Shown here in pieces: positions 31,263 through 39,500 of a DNA stretch of 64,000 nt. Both the position numbers and the translations under genes were made by a program. Every line of letters starts with the position of its first letter. Within the stretch, counting starts at the first letter, position 1. The DNA is from JANXQG01 sp963780045 (GTDB taxonomy: Bacteria > Planctomycetota > Planctomycetia > Pirellulales > Thermoguttaceae), in NCBI GenBank assembly GCA_963780045.1, contig CAVZZZ010000004.1:186001-250000 (forward strand), in the 5' to 3' direction. The notes under the pieces are model-generated. The model searched no databases, was not told the origin of the DNA, and saw nothing but the letters and a program-made list of their open reading frames with translations.

Positions 31263-32059
31263 AATTCGCTAGCCTCCGCAAGAATTGCTTCGGAAATTGC
31301 TTGGAATTCCCTTGTGGATTCTTCGATGAATTTGCATGGGGTGAGTTGGTCAGGATAGGGCGCCTCCTCAACATAAGCATCGAGGTCGAGCATGATACCG
31401 AGCTGAGGGAAGGTCTCTATCGCCTTCTTGGCCTTAAGTTGCTGGATGAGCACCTTCCTCTGTTCCTTTGAGTGTTTGTGCGGTCTTTCCTTGGCCGCCG
31501 CAATCAGACTTGGCGCGAGGTGGATTTGCTGCTCAAAGGGCGTGGCGGCGACGCGGACCATTTGATTCGATCGGCCGATCACTACGCTGTGAGATAGATA
31601 AGAAAGATCTCCAAGAGTCTGCAGGTTTTTGGATGGGGAAAAGAACGACATCTTGCTAATCCGCGCGGACGCATCTTCGAGCGAATCTGTCGCAAACAAC
31701 GTCCAAAGACGGAAACCGATTCGCGGGAACGAATCGACTTCCAGTGTTTGGACCACAACTTCAGAAAACTCTTCGGCAATCGCCGCAAACGCTCCGAAAG
31801 AAAGCAAGTCGGCGACGTCCTTGCTCTGGGATTGTGTTAAGTCCAGTTGGGTGGGGGAGTAACTGAATACTAGGTTCTGATCCTCGTTGAGTATGTGGCA
31901 TCCATTGAGATCGACGGATCTCACGGCCCATTCCTTTTCGCCTGCCAGCTTTCGGGCTGCGCGGCCGCAACGATCCCAATACAACTCGCCCGAGTCGTAT
32001 CGGAGCTCGAAGACCATCCTGTGCCGTATACCTGTGCTCGACTGAACAACTGACGTCAT
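31259..32059 (-). CDS. TIGR04255-like protein of unknown function (first gene of an unknown operon)
   Basis: About 266 residues. The ATG at 32059 follows CAGGA, preferred to 32080. The N-terminal half has strand-rich FSYSPTQLDL and SFPRIGFRLW. The C-terminal LGIMLDLDAYVEE...FIEESTREFQAIS resembles the closing motif of the sporadically distributed TIGR04255 family. No catalytic residues stand out. It heads a tight minus-strand operon with the two following genes. Neighbours on both sides are housekeeping-type genes, so this reads as an accessory island. Confidence 0.55.
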   Translation of the reverse strand: MTSVVQSSTGIRHRMVFELRYDSGELYWDRCGRAARKLAGEKEWAVRSVDLNGCHILNEDQNLVFSYSPTQLDLTQSQSKDVADLLSFGAFAAIAEEFSEVVVQTLEVDSFPRIGFRLWTLFATDSLEDASARISKMSFFSPSKNLQTLGDLSYLSHSVVIGRSNQMVRVAATPFEQQIHLAPSLIAAAKERPHKHSKEQRKVLIQQLKAKKAIETFPQLGIMLDLDAYVEEAPYPDQLTPCKFIEESTREFQAISEAILAEASEL

Positions 32060-32138
32060 TCCTGCACCCCGGAGACTCAAAGCGCCTTACTGCTTATTGT
32101 AGATTATAGTAGCCCTTAACCCCACCTTCAAGATGATA

Positions 32139-32819
32139 TCACTTCGTTTCCCCCAGCTTCGTCGCATCGACGAACTTGTACTCCCCTCCGCTCTGCTTGG
32201 CCAGCTTCTCCATGAAGCCGTGTTCGAGCTTGTGGTCCTCGCCGAACTGCACGGTATTGATGATGATGCCCGGGCCGATGCGGTCGATCCGCTCCAGCTC
32301 GCGGTCGGTGAGCTTGGGATCGTCGCCGTCGCTGAGCAGGAAGATCACGTCGGGGTGCATGCGGATGGCCATGGAAAGTGCGGCGGCATGGTCGGTGCCG
32401 CCGTCGCCGGAGATCGTGGAAAGGAACTTCTTCACCTCCTCGCGGTTGGCCTCGGTGCCGAAGGCCAACTGCCCGTTGGGGCCGGCCGGGTTGAACTTCT
32501 TCGGCCGCTCGTTGTAGACGATGAGCTGGAACTGGTGGAGGTCGTCGATCTTCTCGATGCTGGCCAAGATTTCCGCCTTGGCGGCGGAAAGCACCTTGCC
32601 GTCGGTGCTGCCGGAGCGGTCCAGCACGTAGACGATCTTCGAGCCTTCGCCCTTGATGCCGAAGAGCGAGACCTGGGCCTTTTCGCCCGGCGAAATCACG
32701 AGCGGCTTCCTGGCCGCATTATCCTTCTTCGGCTCCTCCGCACGGGCGGCCGAAGCGCAGCAAGCGGCAACCGTGCAGAGGGCCAAAAGACGCGACAAGC
32801 GGAATGGCGACATCTTCAT
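32139..32819 (-). CDS. Exported von Willebrand factor A domain protein
   Basis: About 226 residues from the ATG at 32819, which gives a signal peptide (RLLALCTVAACCASAARA). The vWA fold follows with an intact metal-ion site: VYVLDRSGST (DxSxS), GDGGTDHAA (conserved Thr) and FLLSDGDDP (Asp). Such domains bind a protein partner through the metal. No membrane anchor is visible at the C-terminus. Divergent from the deformylase gene, with a perfect inverted repeat between them. Confidence 0.82.
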   Translation of the reverse strand: MKMSPFRLSRLLALCTVAACCASAARAEEPKKDNAARKPLVISPGEKAQVSLFGIKGEGSKIVYVLDRSGSTDGKVLSAAKAEILASIEKIDDLHQFQLIVYNERPKKFNPAGPNGQLAFGTEANREEVKKFLSTISGDGGTDHAAALSMAIRMHPDVIFLLSDGDDPKLTDRELERIDRIGPGIIINTVQFGEDHKLEHGFMEKLAKQSGGEYKFVDATKLGETK

Positions 32820-32850
32820 GATCCTTGTGATGGCGGTTGAAGTGGTAATC

Positions 32851-32928
32851 GTAGGCCGGAACAAGCGCAGCGAAGTTCCGGCATAAATCGCCCCATGCCG
32901 GAACTTCGCTGCGCTTGTTCCGGCCTAC
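32851..32928. repeat. Perfect 34-bp inverted repeat with 10-nt loop
   Basis: Left arm 32851-32884 starts GTAGGCCGGAACAAGCGCAG; right arm 32895-32928 is its exact reverse complement; loop AAATCGCCCC. It lies upstream of both divergent neighbours, so it is not a terminator for either gene. Confidence 0.95.
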
Positions 32929-33006
32929 ATCCCTTGTTCAGTCTATGCCCGGCCGCGCGCGGCGTCAAAGCGCGAAACTCGTCTACGCAATTCGACCGCA
33001 TTCGCA

Positions 33007-33012
33007 TATAAT
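33007..33012 (+). promoter_or_regulatory. Candidate -10 box (TATAAT) for def
   Basis: Perfect TATAAT 33 bp upstream of the deformylase start. No good -35 is seen at 16-18 bp spacing. Confidence 0.4.
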
Positions 33013-33044
33013 AAAGAGGTCACAATCGAGTCGGAGCATCCACC

Positions 33045-33626
33045 TTGCAGATCGTCAAGTATCCTCATCCCGCGTTGACGCACAAGTCGCGGGAATTGAA
33101 GCGCGTCGATGCCGAGCTGCGCAAAATGATCGCCGAGATGTTCGAGCTGATGTACGCGCACAAGGGCATCGGGCTGGCGGCCAACCAGGTCGATTTGCCT
33201 TATCGCGTCTTCGTTCTCAACGTCAGCGGCGAGGCGGCCAACAAGGACCAGGAGCTGGTGTTCATCAACCCCACGATCCTCCGGCAAAGCGGCAACGTCG
33301 AGGCCGAGGAGGGCTGCCTAAGCTTCCCCGAAATCTATGCCCCGGTGCGGCGGAGCGAGCACGTCGTCGTCGCGGCCTACGACCTTTGCGGCAACGAGCG
33401 GCACTACGAGGCGGACGGACTCTTCGCGCGGGCGATGCAGCACGAGTACGACCACATCGACGGCATGCTCTTCATCGACCGCCTCAGCCCCAGCCACCTG
33501 GCGAACATCCGCGACGACCTTTTGGAGCTGGAGATCGAATACAACGGCGCTCGCCAGCGCGGCGCGATCCCCGACGACCAGCAAATCGCCGCCCGATTGA
33601 GTGAACTGGAAAGGCTGCGAACGTAA
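33045..33626 (+). CDS. def: Peptide deformylase
   Basis: Removes the formyl group from the N-terminal Met of new proteins. 193 residues. All three metal-site motifs are present: GIGLAANQV (about 45-53), EEGCLSFPE (about 91-99) and QHEYDHIDG (about 135-143). Translation appears to start at a TTG (33045), since QIVKYPHP is the expected family N-terminus and no ATG lies nearby. The gene ends just before a GCAGGGAGC hairpin that leads directly into the next start codon. Confidence 0.95.
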   Translation: MQIVKYPHPALTHKSRELKRVDAELRKMIAEMFELMYAHKGIGLAANQVDLPYRVFVLNVSGEAANKDQELVFINPTILRQSGNVEAEEGCLSFPEIYAPVRRSEHVVVAAYDLCGNERHYEADGLFARAMQHEYDHIDGMLFIDRLSPSHLANIRDDLLELEIEYNGARQRGAIPDDQQIAARLSELERLRT

Positions 33627-33628
33627 AG

Positions 33629-33746
33629 GGCAGGGAGCACGAAGCAGGGAGCTGGGAGTAAGCGACTTGCGAAATCGACTCGATTGTCCACCTTCTCCCC
33701 TCATTCCACCCGCTCCCCGCTTCCCGCTTCCCGCTCCCTGCTCCAT
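33629..33746. repeat. Hairpin repeat, GCAGGGAGC family
   Basis: Left units GGGCAGGGAGCACGAAGCAGGGAGC; right units CGCTTCCCGCTCCCTGCTCC. It fills the def-phosphatase gap, and its right edge (CTCCATG) contains the phosphatase start codon. Confidence 0.85.
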
Positions 33747-34404
33747 GCCCGGTCGAACCATTGCCATCGGCGACATCCACGGCTGTTCGGACGCCTTGCA
33801 GGCCGTCCTGGGCGAGATCCGCCCGACGGCCGACGACACAATCGTCACGCTTGGCGATTACGTCGATCGCGGGCCGGACTCCTGCGGCGTGCTGGAAACG
33901 CTCATCGCCCTGCAAAAACGAACGAACCTTGTGCCGCTGCTGGGCAATCACGACGAAGTGATGCTGGCCGTCTGCCGCGGGCATACGTACTTTCCGGAAT
34001 ACTGGTACAACTTCGGCGGCGACGCGACGCTGGCCAGCTACGGCGTCTCCGAGCCGAGGCGCGTCCGCCGGTCGCATCTTGAGTTCCTCGACAAGTGCAA
34101 ATTGTTCTTCCAGACCCGGCGGCACTTCTTCGTTCACGCCAACTACGACCCGGAGCTGCCTTTGAACGAGATGCCGCGGAAGATGCTGCTTTGGAAATCG
34201 CTCAAGGACTACGTGCCCGCGGCCCACGTCTCCGGCAAGACGGCCATCGTGGGACACACGTCGCAAAAAAACGGCGAAGTCCTCGACCTGGGCCATCTCC
34301 GCTGCATCGACACCTGGTGCTTCGGCGAAGGCTGGCTCACCGCGCTGGACATTAAGACCGGGCGGATTTGGCAGGCCGACAAGAGCGGGAAGTTGCGGAA
34401 GTAA
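33745..34404 (+). CDS. Calcineurin-like serine/threonine protein phosphatase
   Basis: A 219-residue metallophosphoesterase. Motifs in order: AIGDIHGC (8-15), LGDYVDRGPDS (35-45), LLGNHDE (68-74) and HFFVHANYDP with VGHTSQ near the end, all metal-binding or catalytic. The compact size fits bacterial PrpA/PrpE-like phosphatases. Its ATG is the last three bases of the preceding hairpin repeat. An in-frame extension upstream would translate only the repeat, so I reject it. Confidence 0.9.
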   Translation: MPGRTIAIGDIHGCSDALQAVLGEIRPTADDTIVTLGDYVDRGPDSCGVLETLIALQKRTNLVPLLGNHDEVMLAVCRGHTYFPEYWYNFGGDATLASYGVSEPRRVRRSHLEFLDKCKLFFQTRRHFFVHANYDPELPLNEMPRKMLLWKSLKDYVPAAHVSGKTAIVGHTSQKNGEVLDLGHLRCIDTWCFGEGWLTALDIKTGRIWQADKSGKLRK

Positions 34405-34541
34405 CGCCGCACAATCACTACGACCTGCGCAATCGCGCACACTTTGCGCCGTGATCGCGCCCACCCGCTGCAATCGACGGCTGCTCCAATTACAATAAGA
34501 GTTGGCAGTTCGAGCCGTTATTGATCCTTTGCGAGGTGCGC

Positions 34542-35288
34542 ATGTTTCGTGACAAAAAAGTGGTCGTCGTAATGCCCGCATACAATGCCGCGCGGACGCT
34601 GAAGCGCACTTACGACGAAGTGATGGAGCAGGGCATGGTCGATCTGGTGATCGTCGTGGACGACGCCAGCCGCGACGAAACGACGGCCGTCGCCCGCACG
34701 CTGCCCAACACGATCTCCCACGTCCATGAGGTCAATTCCGGCTACGGGGCCAACCAGAAGACCTGCTACCGGCTGGCGCTGGAGGCCGGGGCCGACATTG
34801 TGATCATGGTCCACCCGGACTACCAGTACACGCCGCGGCTGATTCCCGCGATGGTGGCCATGATCGCGTCGGGCCTTTATCCCTGCGTGCTCGCCTCGCG
34901 CGTGCTGGGCCGCCATGCCGTCAAGGGCGGCATGCCGATCTGGAAATACTTCTTCAACCGCGTGTTGACCTGGGCCGAAAACGGCATCCTCGGCACGAAG
35001 CTTTCCGAGTACCACACCGGCTACCGCGCCTTCAGCCGGGAACTGTTGGAGCGGCTGCACCTGGACGCCTGTTCGGACGACTTCGTTTTCGACAACCAGG
35101 TGCTCGCCCAAATCGTCTGGCTGAACGAGATCATCGCCGAAGTGAGCTGCCCGACGCGATACGAAAAGGAATCCTCCTCGATCAATTTCCGCCGCAGCGT
35201 CGTTTACGGGCTCGGCTGCCTGCACACCGCGATGGTCTTTCGTCTTTGCCGCTGGGGCATGATGACGTCGCCGATGTTTCCAAAGTAG
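34542..35288 (+). CDS. Family 2 glycosyltransferase (DPM1-like)
   Basis: 248 residues. GT-A fold with VVVVMPAYNAARTL at the N-terminus, IVVDDASRDET (nucleotide-binding Asp), HPDYQYTP (DxD equivalent) and a C-terminal HTGYRAFSRELL. The layout fits polyprenyl-phosphate sugar synthases but without membrane spans. The start at 34542 gives MFRDKKVVVV. The TAG stop (35286-35288) is the outer end of the following hairpin repeat. Confidence 0.87.
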   Translation: MFRDKKVVVVMPAYNAARTLKRTYDEVMEQGMVDLVIVVDDASRDETTAVARTLPNTISHVHEVNSGYGANQKTCYRLALEAGADIVIMVHPDYQYTPRLIPAMVAMIASGLYPCVLASRVLGRHAVKGGMPIWKYFFNRVLTWAENGILGTKLSEYHTGYRAFSRELLERLHLDACSDDFVFDNQVLAQIVWLNEIIAEVSCPTRYEKESSSINFRRSVVYGLGCLHTAMVFRLCRWGMMTSPMFPK

Positions 35289-35391
35289 GTCCATCTTGCC
35301 GAGATGGACTATTGCGGCCGCATCCCTCGAAAGAGCCGGAGCTTACAAACACCGGCGGCCGCATAAGTCCATTCCGGCAGAAAGGACCTAC
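35285..35391. repeat. Bidirectional hairpin whose two ends supply stop codons
   Basis: Arms of about 37 bp, GTAGGTCCATCTTGCCGAGA... and ...AGAAAGGACCTAC, around a GC-rich middle. The left TAG ends the GT2 gene and the right CTA (TAG on the minus strand) ends the Mrp gene, so both convergent genes stop exactly at the element edges. A bidirectional terminator is plausible. Confidence 0.9.
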
Positions 35392-36461
35392 AGCACCGTC
35401 AGCGACGGCATCATCGGCCGCGTGCGGTGCGCGCGGGCGAGATTGCTCACCAGCTTGTGCGGCAGGGCTTCAAGATACAATCGCGTCGGCTCGTGATCGA
35501 ACGAAGCATAGACACGGCCTTCGTCGCCCAGCACGCGAAGCTGCGTGTCCAGCGGCACATCGCCCAAGATCGGCACCTGCATTTCCGCCGCCCGGCGTTT
35601 CGCCCCGCCGGAGCCGAAAATCTCGTGCCGCGCGCTGCACGAGGGGCAAATGAAGAAGCTCATGTTCTCGACCATGCCCAACACATCGATCTGCAGCTCG
35701 CGGAACATGGTGATCGCCTTGGTGGCGTCCAAGAGAGCCACGTCCTGCGGCGTGCAGACGACCACGGCGCCGCTCGCCTTGACGAACTCCCGCAGCGAGA
35801 GGGCCACGTCGCCCGTGCCCGGCGGCATGTCGACGATCAGGTAATCGAGGTCGCCCCACGCCACGTCCTGGACGAACTGCCGCACGGCGTGATGGATCAT
35901 CGGCCCGCGCCAAATCACGGCCTTGTTCGCCGGCACGAGCATGCCCATCGAGAGCAGCTTCACGTCCGCGACCTCGATCGGCTCGATCTTGCCATCCAGC
36001 AGCCGCGGCGAATCGTTGACGCCGAAGAGATGGGCGACGCTCGGCCCGTACACGTCGGCGTCCATCAGGCCCACCTTGGCGCCGGATCGGGCGAGTCCGC
36101 AAGCGAGATAGGCGGCGATGGAGCTTTTGCCCACGCCTCCCTTGCCCGCTCCGACGGCGATGACACTCTTGGCGGTCAGGCCGAGCTGGCCCATCGGCTC
36201 GGCAGGGCGGCGGTGCTCTTCGACGGTCACCTCGATCGTCTGGCCGGGAAAACGGCTCCGCAGCATGGCCGCCAGCTCCTCGCCGATTTCGTTCCACAGC
36301 GGCGCGGCCCAGGTCGTCAGCCCGAGCGTGACGGAAAGCTTGCCGTTGCCAAGCTCGATGCGGTGGAACTGCTGAAGCTGCATCGCCCCGCGGCCGGTTT
36401 CAGGGTCCTGAAATCCGGAGAGGGCGTTTTTTACGGCGGGTTCGGTGAAAGGGGTAGGCAT
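35388..36461 (-). CDS. mrp: Mrp/NBP35-family iron-sulfur carrier ATPase
   Basis: Assembles or carries iron-sulfur clusters in the cytoplasm. 357 residues. An N-terminal MIP18-like domain (about 1-90) precedes the ATPase with a deviant Walker A, GAGKGGVGKSS (about 104-114), and DADVYGPS. The C-terminal ICPSCSARHEIFG carries the CxxC pair that bridges a cluster between two subunits. VDMPPGTGD is the Mrp Walker B region. The gene overlaps the edge of the hairpin that also ends the convergent GT2 gene. Confidence 0.93.
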   Translation of the reverse strand: MPTPFTEPAVKNALSGFQDPETGRGAMQLQQFHRIELGNGKLSVTLGLTTWAAPLWNEIGEELAAMLRSRFPGQTIEVTVEEHRRPAEPMGQLGLTAKSVIAVGAGKGGVGKSSIAAYLACGLARSGAKVGLMDADVYGPSVAHLFGVNDSPRLLDGKIEPIEVADVKLLSMGMLVPANKAVIWRGPMIHHAVRQFVQDVAWGDLDYLIVDMPPGTGDVALSLREFVKASGAVVVCTPQDVALLDATKAITMFRELQIDVLGMVENMSFFICPSCSARHEIFGSGGAKRRAAEMQVPILGDVPLDTQLRVLGDEGRVYASFDHEPTRLYLEALPHKLVSNLARAHRTRPMMPSLTVL

Positions 36462-36484
36462 CGAGCGTCAGCTTGCGGGAAAAA

Positions 36485-36561
36485 GGATAAAGGATGAGAG
36501 ATGAGAGATGAAGGCGTGTTCCCTTATCTCTCATCCCTTATCTCTTATCTCTCGTCCTTCA
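36485..36561. repeat. Hairpin repeat, GATGAGAGATAAG family
   Basis: Left: GATAAAGGATGAGAGATGAGAGATGAAGG; right: CTTATCTCTCATCCCTTATCTC. It occupies the intergenic gap between two minus-strand genes. A second copy is at 58769-58864. Confidence 0.85.
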
Positions 36562-36575
36562 TGCAGCCGCCTATT

Positions 36576-37061
36576 CTACGATCCTCGCGGCGGCCAGGGT
36601 AGTGTCGCCCAAATCTGCTCGGCCAGTGTCTGCTCCGGCACGGGCACGCTGGCGATATGCCGTGCCGCCAGCCGAGCTAGCGGCGCTAGTTTCCGCGGCG
36701 AGGTCAGGAAGTGGACCGCTCCCGCCTCGCGCAGCAGCCATTCGTACCGCGCAAGATCGCGGTCGGCGACTACCAACGCGCGGGCGAGCGGGAAATCGCG
36801 GTCCAGCCAGATTAATCGCTGCAAAAGCTCGGCCAGGTTTTCGCGCCTGACCTCGGCGATCACCATCGAACCGGGCGATTCCGCCAAGGCCGTCCACGCT
36901 TCCGCCAGCCGCCGGCATTCCCACAAGCGGACGCCCGAATCGGCCATTTCCACGCGCAGCGCGGCCGACCACTCGCCCGTTCTTTCGCACACAATCAGCC
37001 GCGCGACGGGCGGGGTCTGCGGCGGTGGCGGTGATTCTTCGGGGAGGGTCATGCTCGGCAT
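36576..37061 (-). CDS. Receiver-like protein of unknown function
   Basis: 161 residues. After a Pro-rich N-terminus it alternates strands and helices (ARLIVCERTGEW, SMVIAEVRRENLAEL, ARALVVADRDLARYE, EAGAVHFLTSPR), the pattern of a response-regulator receiver fold. No phosphorylatable Asp is evident at the expected strand end (IAEV instead of a D-rich strand), so it is probably a pseudo-receiver. Upstream of mrp, with a hairpin between them. Confidence 0.6.
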   Translation of the reverse strand: MPSMTLPEESPPPPQTPPVARLIVCERTGEWSAALRVEMADSGVRLWECRRLAEAWTALAESPGSMVIAEVRRENLAELLQRLIWLDRDFPLARALVVADRDLARYEWLLREAGAVHFLTSPRKLAPLARLAARHIASVPVPEQTLAEQIWATLPWPPRGS

Positions 37062-37116
37062 TTGGCTCTACTTGCGCAGCGCCTCTTGTTATACTATAGC
37101 GATGCAGCCGACTACA

Positions 37117-37134
37117 GGGTGGCACGTGCCACCC
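37117..37134. repeat. 18-nt perfect palindrome GGGTGGCACGTGCCACCC
   Basis: Perfect dyad with no loop, 34 bp upstream of the dehydrogenase start and just downstream of a TATACT at 37090. It equals the outer ends of the GGTGGCACGTCC repeat joined with the centre removed. It could bind a dimeric regulator, or be a collapsed repeat. Confidence 0.6.
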
Positions 37135-37168
37135 GGCGAACTTTCCCTGCACTCCCAATAGCATTTAA

Positions 37169-38108
37169 ATGACCGACGCCGCTCCCCTTTCTCAGCTTTC
37201 GCCCGGCACGCACCGCATCGGCTGGATTGGCACAGGCGTGATGGGTTCGGCCATGTGCGCGAACCTGATGCGGGCAGGGTTCGCCGCCACGGTGTACAAC
37301 CGCACGCGGGCGAAGGCCGAGCCGCTCGTGGCCCAAGGCGGACGCTGGGCCGATTCGCCGCGGCAGTTGGCCGCCGAGTGCGACGCAATCTTCAGCATCG
37401 TCGGTTATCCGGCCGATGTCCGCGAAGTCATCCTCGGCCGCGACGGCGCCCTGGCCGGATGCCGCGCGGGCTCGTTCCTCATCGACATGACCACCAGCGA
37501 GCCGACGCTGGCCGTGGAGATCGCCCGCGAAGCGTCGGAACGCGGCGTGTACAGCGTCGATGCTCCGGTTTCCGGCGGCGACGTGGGCGCCCGCGAGGGG
37601 CGGCTCTCGATCATGATCGGCGGCGACGCCCGTGCCGTGGCCGCGCTGCAGCCGTGCTTCGAGGCGCTGGGCAAGACGATCGTCCACCACGGCGGTCCCG
37701 GCGCGGGGCAGCACGCCAAGATGGTCAACCAAACGCTCATCGCCTCTTGCATGATCGGCCTTTGCGAGGGCATGCTGTACGCGGCCAAGGCGGGATTGGA
37801 GCCCAGCAAGGTGCTGCAATCGACTGGCGGCGGCGGGGCGTCGAGCTGGTCGCTGCTGAACCTTGGGCCGCGAATGCTCAAGGGCGACTTCGCTCCCGGT
37901 TTTTTCATCGAGCACTTTCTCAAGGATTTGGGCATTATACTTTCGGAGTCGCGGCGGATGGAGTTGATGATGCCCGGCACGGCGCTGGTGGAGCAACTTT
38001 ATCGCGCAGGCGGCCGCCCAAGGCCACTCCCGCGACGGCACGCAGGCCCTGCTCTTGGCCCTTGCCGAAATGAACGACATCCAGTGGAAAACGTCCGAAG
38101 TCCATTAA
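37169..38108 (+). CDS. NAD(P)-dependent beta-hydroxyacid dehydrogenase (frameshifted)
   Basis: Oxidises a 3-hydroxyacid such as 3-hydroxyisobutyrate or tartronate semialdehyde. About 312 residues after correction. Motifs in order: IGWIGTGVMGSAMCANLMRAG (Rossmann NAD site, about 15-35), DMTTSEPTLA, DAPVSGGDVGAREGRLS (substrate site), GPGAGQHAKMVNQTL (catalytic Lys). The C-terminus should read AAAQGHSRDGTQALLLAL...SEVH, in another frame from 38012, so bases are missing there. The ATG at 37169 follows TTTAA. Confidence 0.88.
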
Positions 38109-38112
38109 CAAC

Positions 38113-38346
38113 CCCATCCACCTTGTGTGGATGGTGAAGGAGGTTGAACAGCTAGCTAGAAATACGACAAAAGGCAGGCCCCATCCAGCTTGTCTGGATG
38201 GTGAATACGGCTGCCCAGCTACGACACGCTGGCACGGCGGCCCCGAAGCCTCCTTCACCAACGGGGCAAGCCCGTTGGGGTCGTGTTTGCCATTGTTATC
38301 TTTTCTAGCCATTCAACCTTGGTCACCATCCGGACAAGCCGGGTGG
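38113..38346. repeat. Nested inverted repeats with CTTG-loop hairpins
   Basis: Three short hairpins of the type CCATCCxxCTTGTxTGGATGGTG (38111, 38182, 38321) sit around longer inverted segments (GAAGGAGGTTGAACAG.. against ..GCCTCCTTCACC). The whole 240-bp gap between the dehydrogenase and the endopeptidase gene is made of this structure. The hairpins resemble those in the element pair at 39292 and 40422. Confidence 0.7.
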
Positions 38347-38388
38347 GGTCCAGAACAACCAACAGTTTGGGTTTTCAGGATACAACCA

Positions 38389-39249
38389 ATGTTCGCACTC
38401 GCTGCCATAACCGTTTTGCTTTCCGCGGCGCCGGACGCCGCCCCATCGAGGTTCGTCGCGGAATCCGCCGTCGTCACTCAGCCGGTCGCCAACATGTATT
38501 CCCGCCCCACGACGGACGCGGACGTCGTGTCGCAGGTCCGTTACGGCAATAACGTCGACGTTTTTGAGCAGAAAGAGGACTTCGCCCACGTCCTCACGGC
38601 CGACAGCTACACCGGCTGGATGCCGGCGGCGGCCCTGCGGCGCGGCCCGGCTTACGCCGCACATGGCCGCGTGGCCGAGGTGCAATCGCTCCGCGCCCAT
38701 CTCTATCGCGAGCCAAACGTCGAACGCCATGCTCCGCTCTTGACGGTGCCCTTCGAGACGAAGCTGGAGGTGATCGCCGAGCCGGCCGGGCGGGAGCGGT
38801 GGCTGCAAGTGCGCTTGCCGGACGATCGCACCGCCTGGGTGCAACACGGCGACGTGGCTTTCGACGTCAAGCCGCTCAGCATCGAGCAAACTCTGGATTT
38901 CAGCAAGCGTTTCATTGGGCTGCCGTACACCTGGGGCGGCACGTCGAGCTTCGGCTACGACTGTTCCGGCTTCGTGCAGATGCTCTGCCGCCGCCGCGGC
39001 GTGACCATCCCCCGCGACGCCCGCTTGCAGGCCGCCTGGAGCGGTGTCTCGGCCGTCCAACGCAAAGACCTCGCGCCGGGCGATCTGCTCTATTTCGGCA
39101 GGCGAGACAAGATCACGCATACCGGCTATTACCTCGGCGACGGCAAGTTCATCAACGCCACGACGCACGGCACACCCACGATCCACATCGACGATCTCAA
39201 CGAGCCCTACTGGTCGCGGCTGCTGGTGGCGATGCGGAGGTTGAAGTGA
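38389..39249 (+). CDS. Exported NlpC/P60 endopeptidase with SH3 domains
   Basis: Cell-wall hydrolase that cuts gamma-D-Glu-diamino acid links. 286 residues. Signal peptide 1-18, two bacterial SH3-like modules (NMYSRPTTDADVVSQV; TVPFETKLEVIAEP), then the NlpC/P60 domain with the catalytic Cys in YDCSGFVQ, His in KITHTGYYLGDG and a second polar residue near TTHGTPT. The arrangement resembles YkfC-type enzymes that act on muropeptides. The start is placed at 38389 because earlier ATGs lie in the repeat. Planctomycetes have thin peptidoglycan, so the role fits. Confidence 0.9.
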   Translation: MFALAAITVLLSAAPDAAPSRFVAESAVVTQPVANMYSRPTTDADVVSQVRYGNNVDVFEQKEDFAHVLTADSYTGWMPAAALRRGPAYAAHGRVAEVQSLRAHLYREPNVERHAPLLTVPFETKLEVIAEPAGRERWLQVRLPDDRTAWVQHGDVAFDVKPLSIEQTLDFSKRFIGLPYTWGGTSSFGYDCSGFVQMLCRRRGVTIPRDARLQAAWSGVSAVQRKDLAPGDLLYFGRRDKITHTGYYLGDGKFINATTHGTPTIHIDDLNEPYWSRLLVAMRRLK

Positions 39250-39291
39250 GGGCTTGGTCATTGTTCGCGGAAGGGCATTTCATCTACGCCG

Positions 39292-39473
39292 GATGCCACC
39301 GGCTTGCCCGGTGGAGATTCACGTTCGGAGCTACATAGCCGTCCCCTAATTAAACTTGTCCTCTCGATTCCCGGCGGCGGCGGAGCCGCCGCCGGGAATC
39401 GAGAGGAAGACGTCTGGGGTGGCCGTGCTTGTAGCGGCGAGCGTAAATATCCCCCCGGGCGAGCCGGGGGCAT
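39292..39473. repeat. Structured repeat element, copy 1
   Basis: About 180 bp. The left end is GATGCCACCGGCTTGCCCGG; the right end is CCCCCCGGGCGAGCCGGGGG. Each is itself a hairpin, and the right half is an inverted relative of the left half. The centre is a GC-rich stem (TCGATTCCCGGCGGCGG...). Copy 2 is 1.13 kb away in the same orientation; the ends are conserved, while the central stem differs in sequence but keeps pairing. Confidence 0.88.
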
Positions 39474-39500
39474 TACACTCACGCGTCCAGTCTTGCTTCG

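Noticed and set aside
33601..33744. Longer N-terminus for the Ser/Thr phosphatase
   Set aside because: It would translate only the hairpin repeat and overlap the def stop; the family N-terminus begins at 33745.
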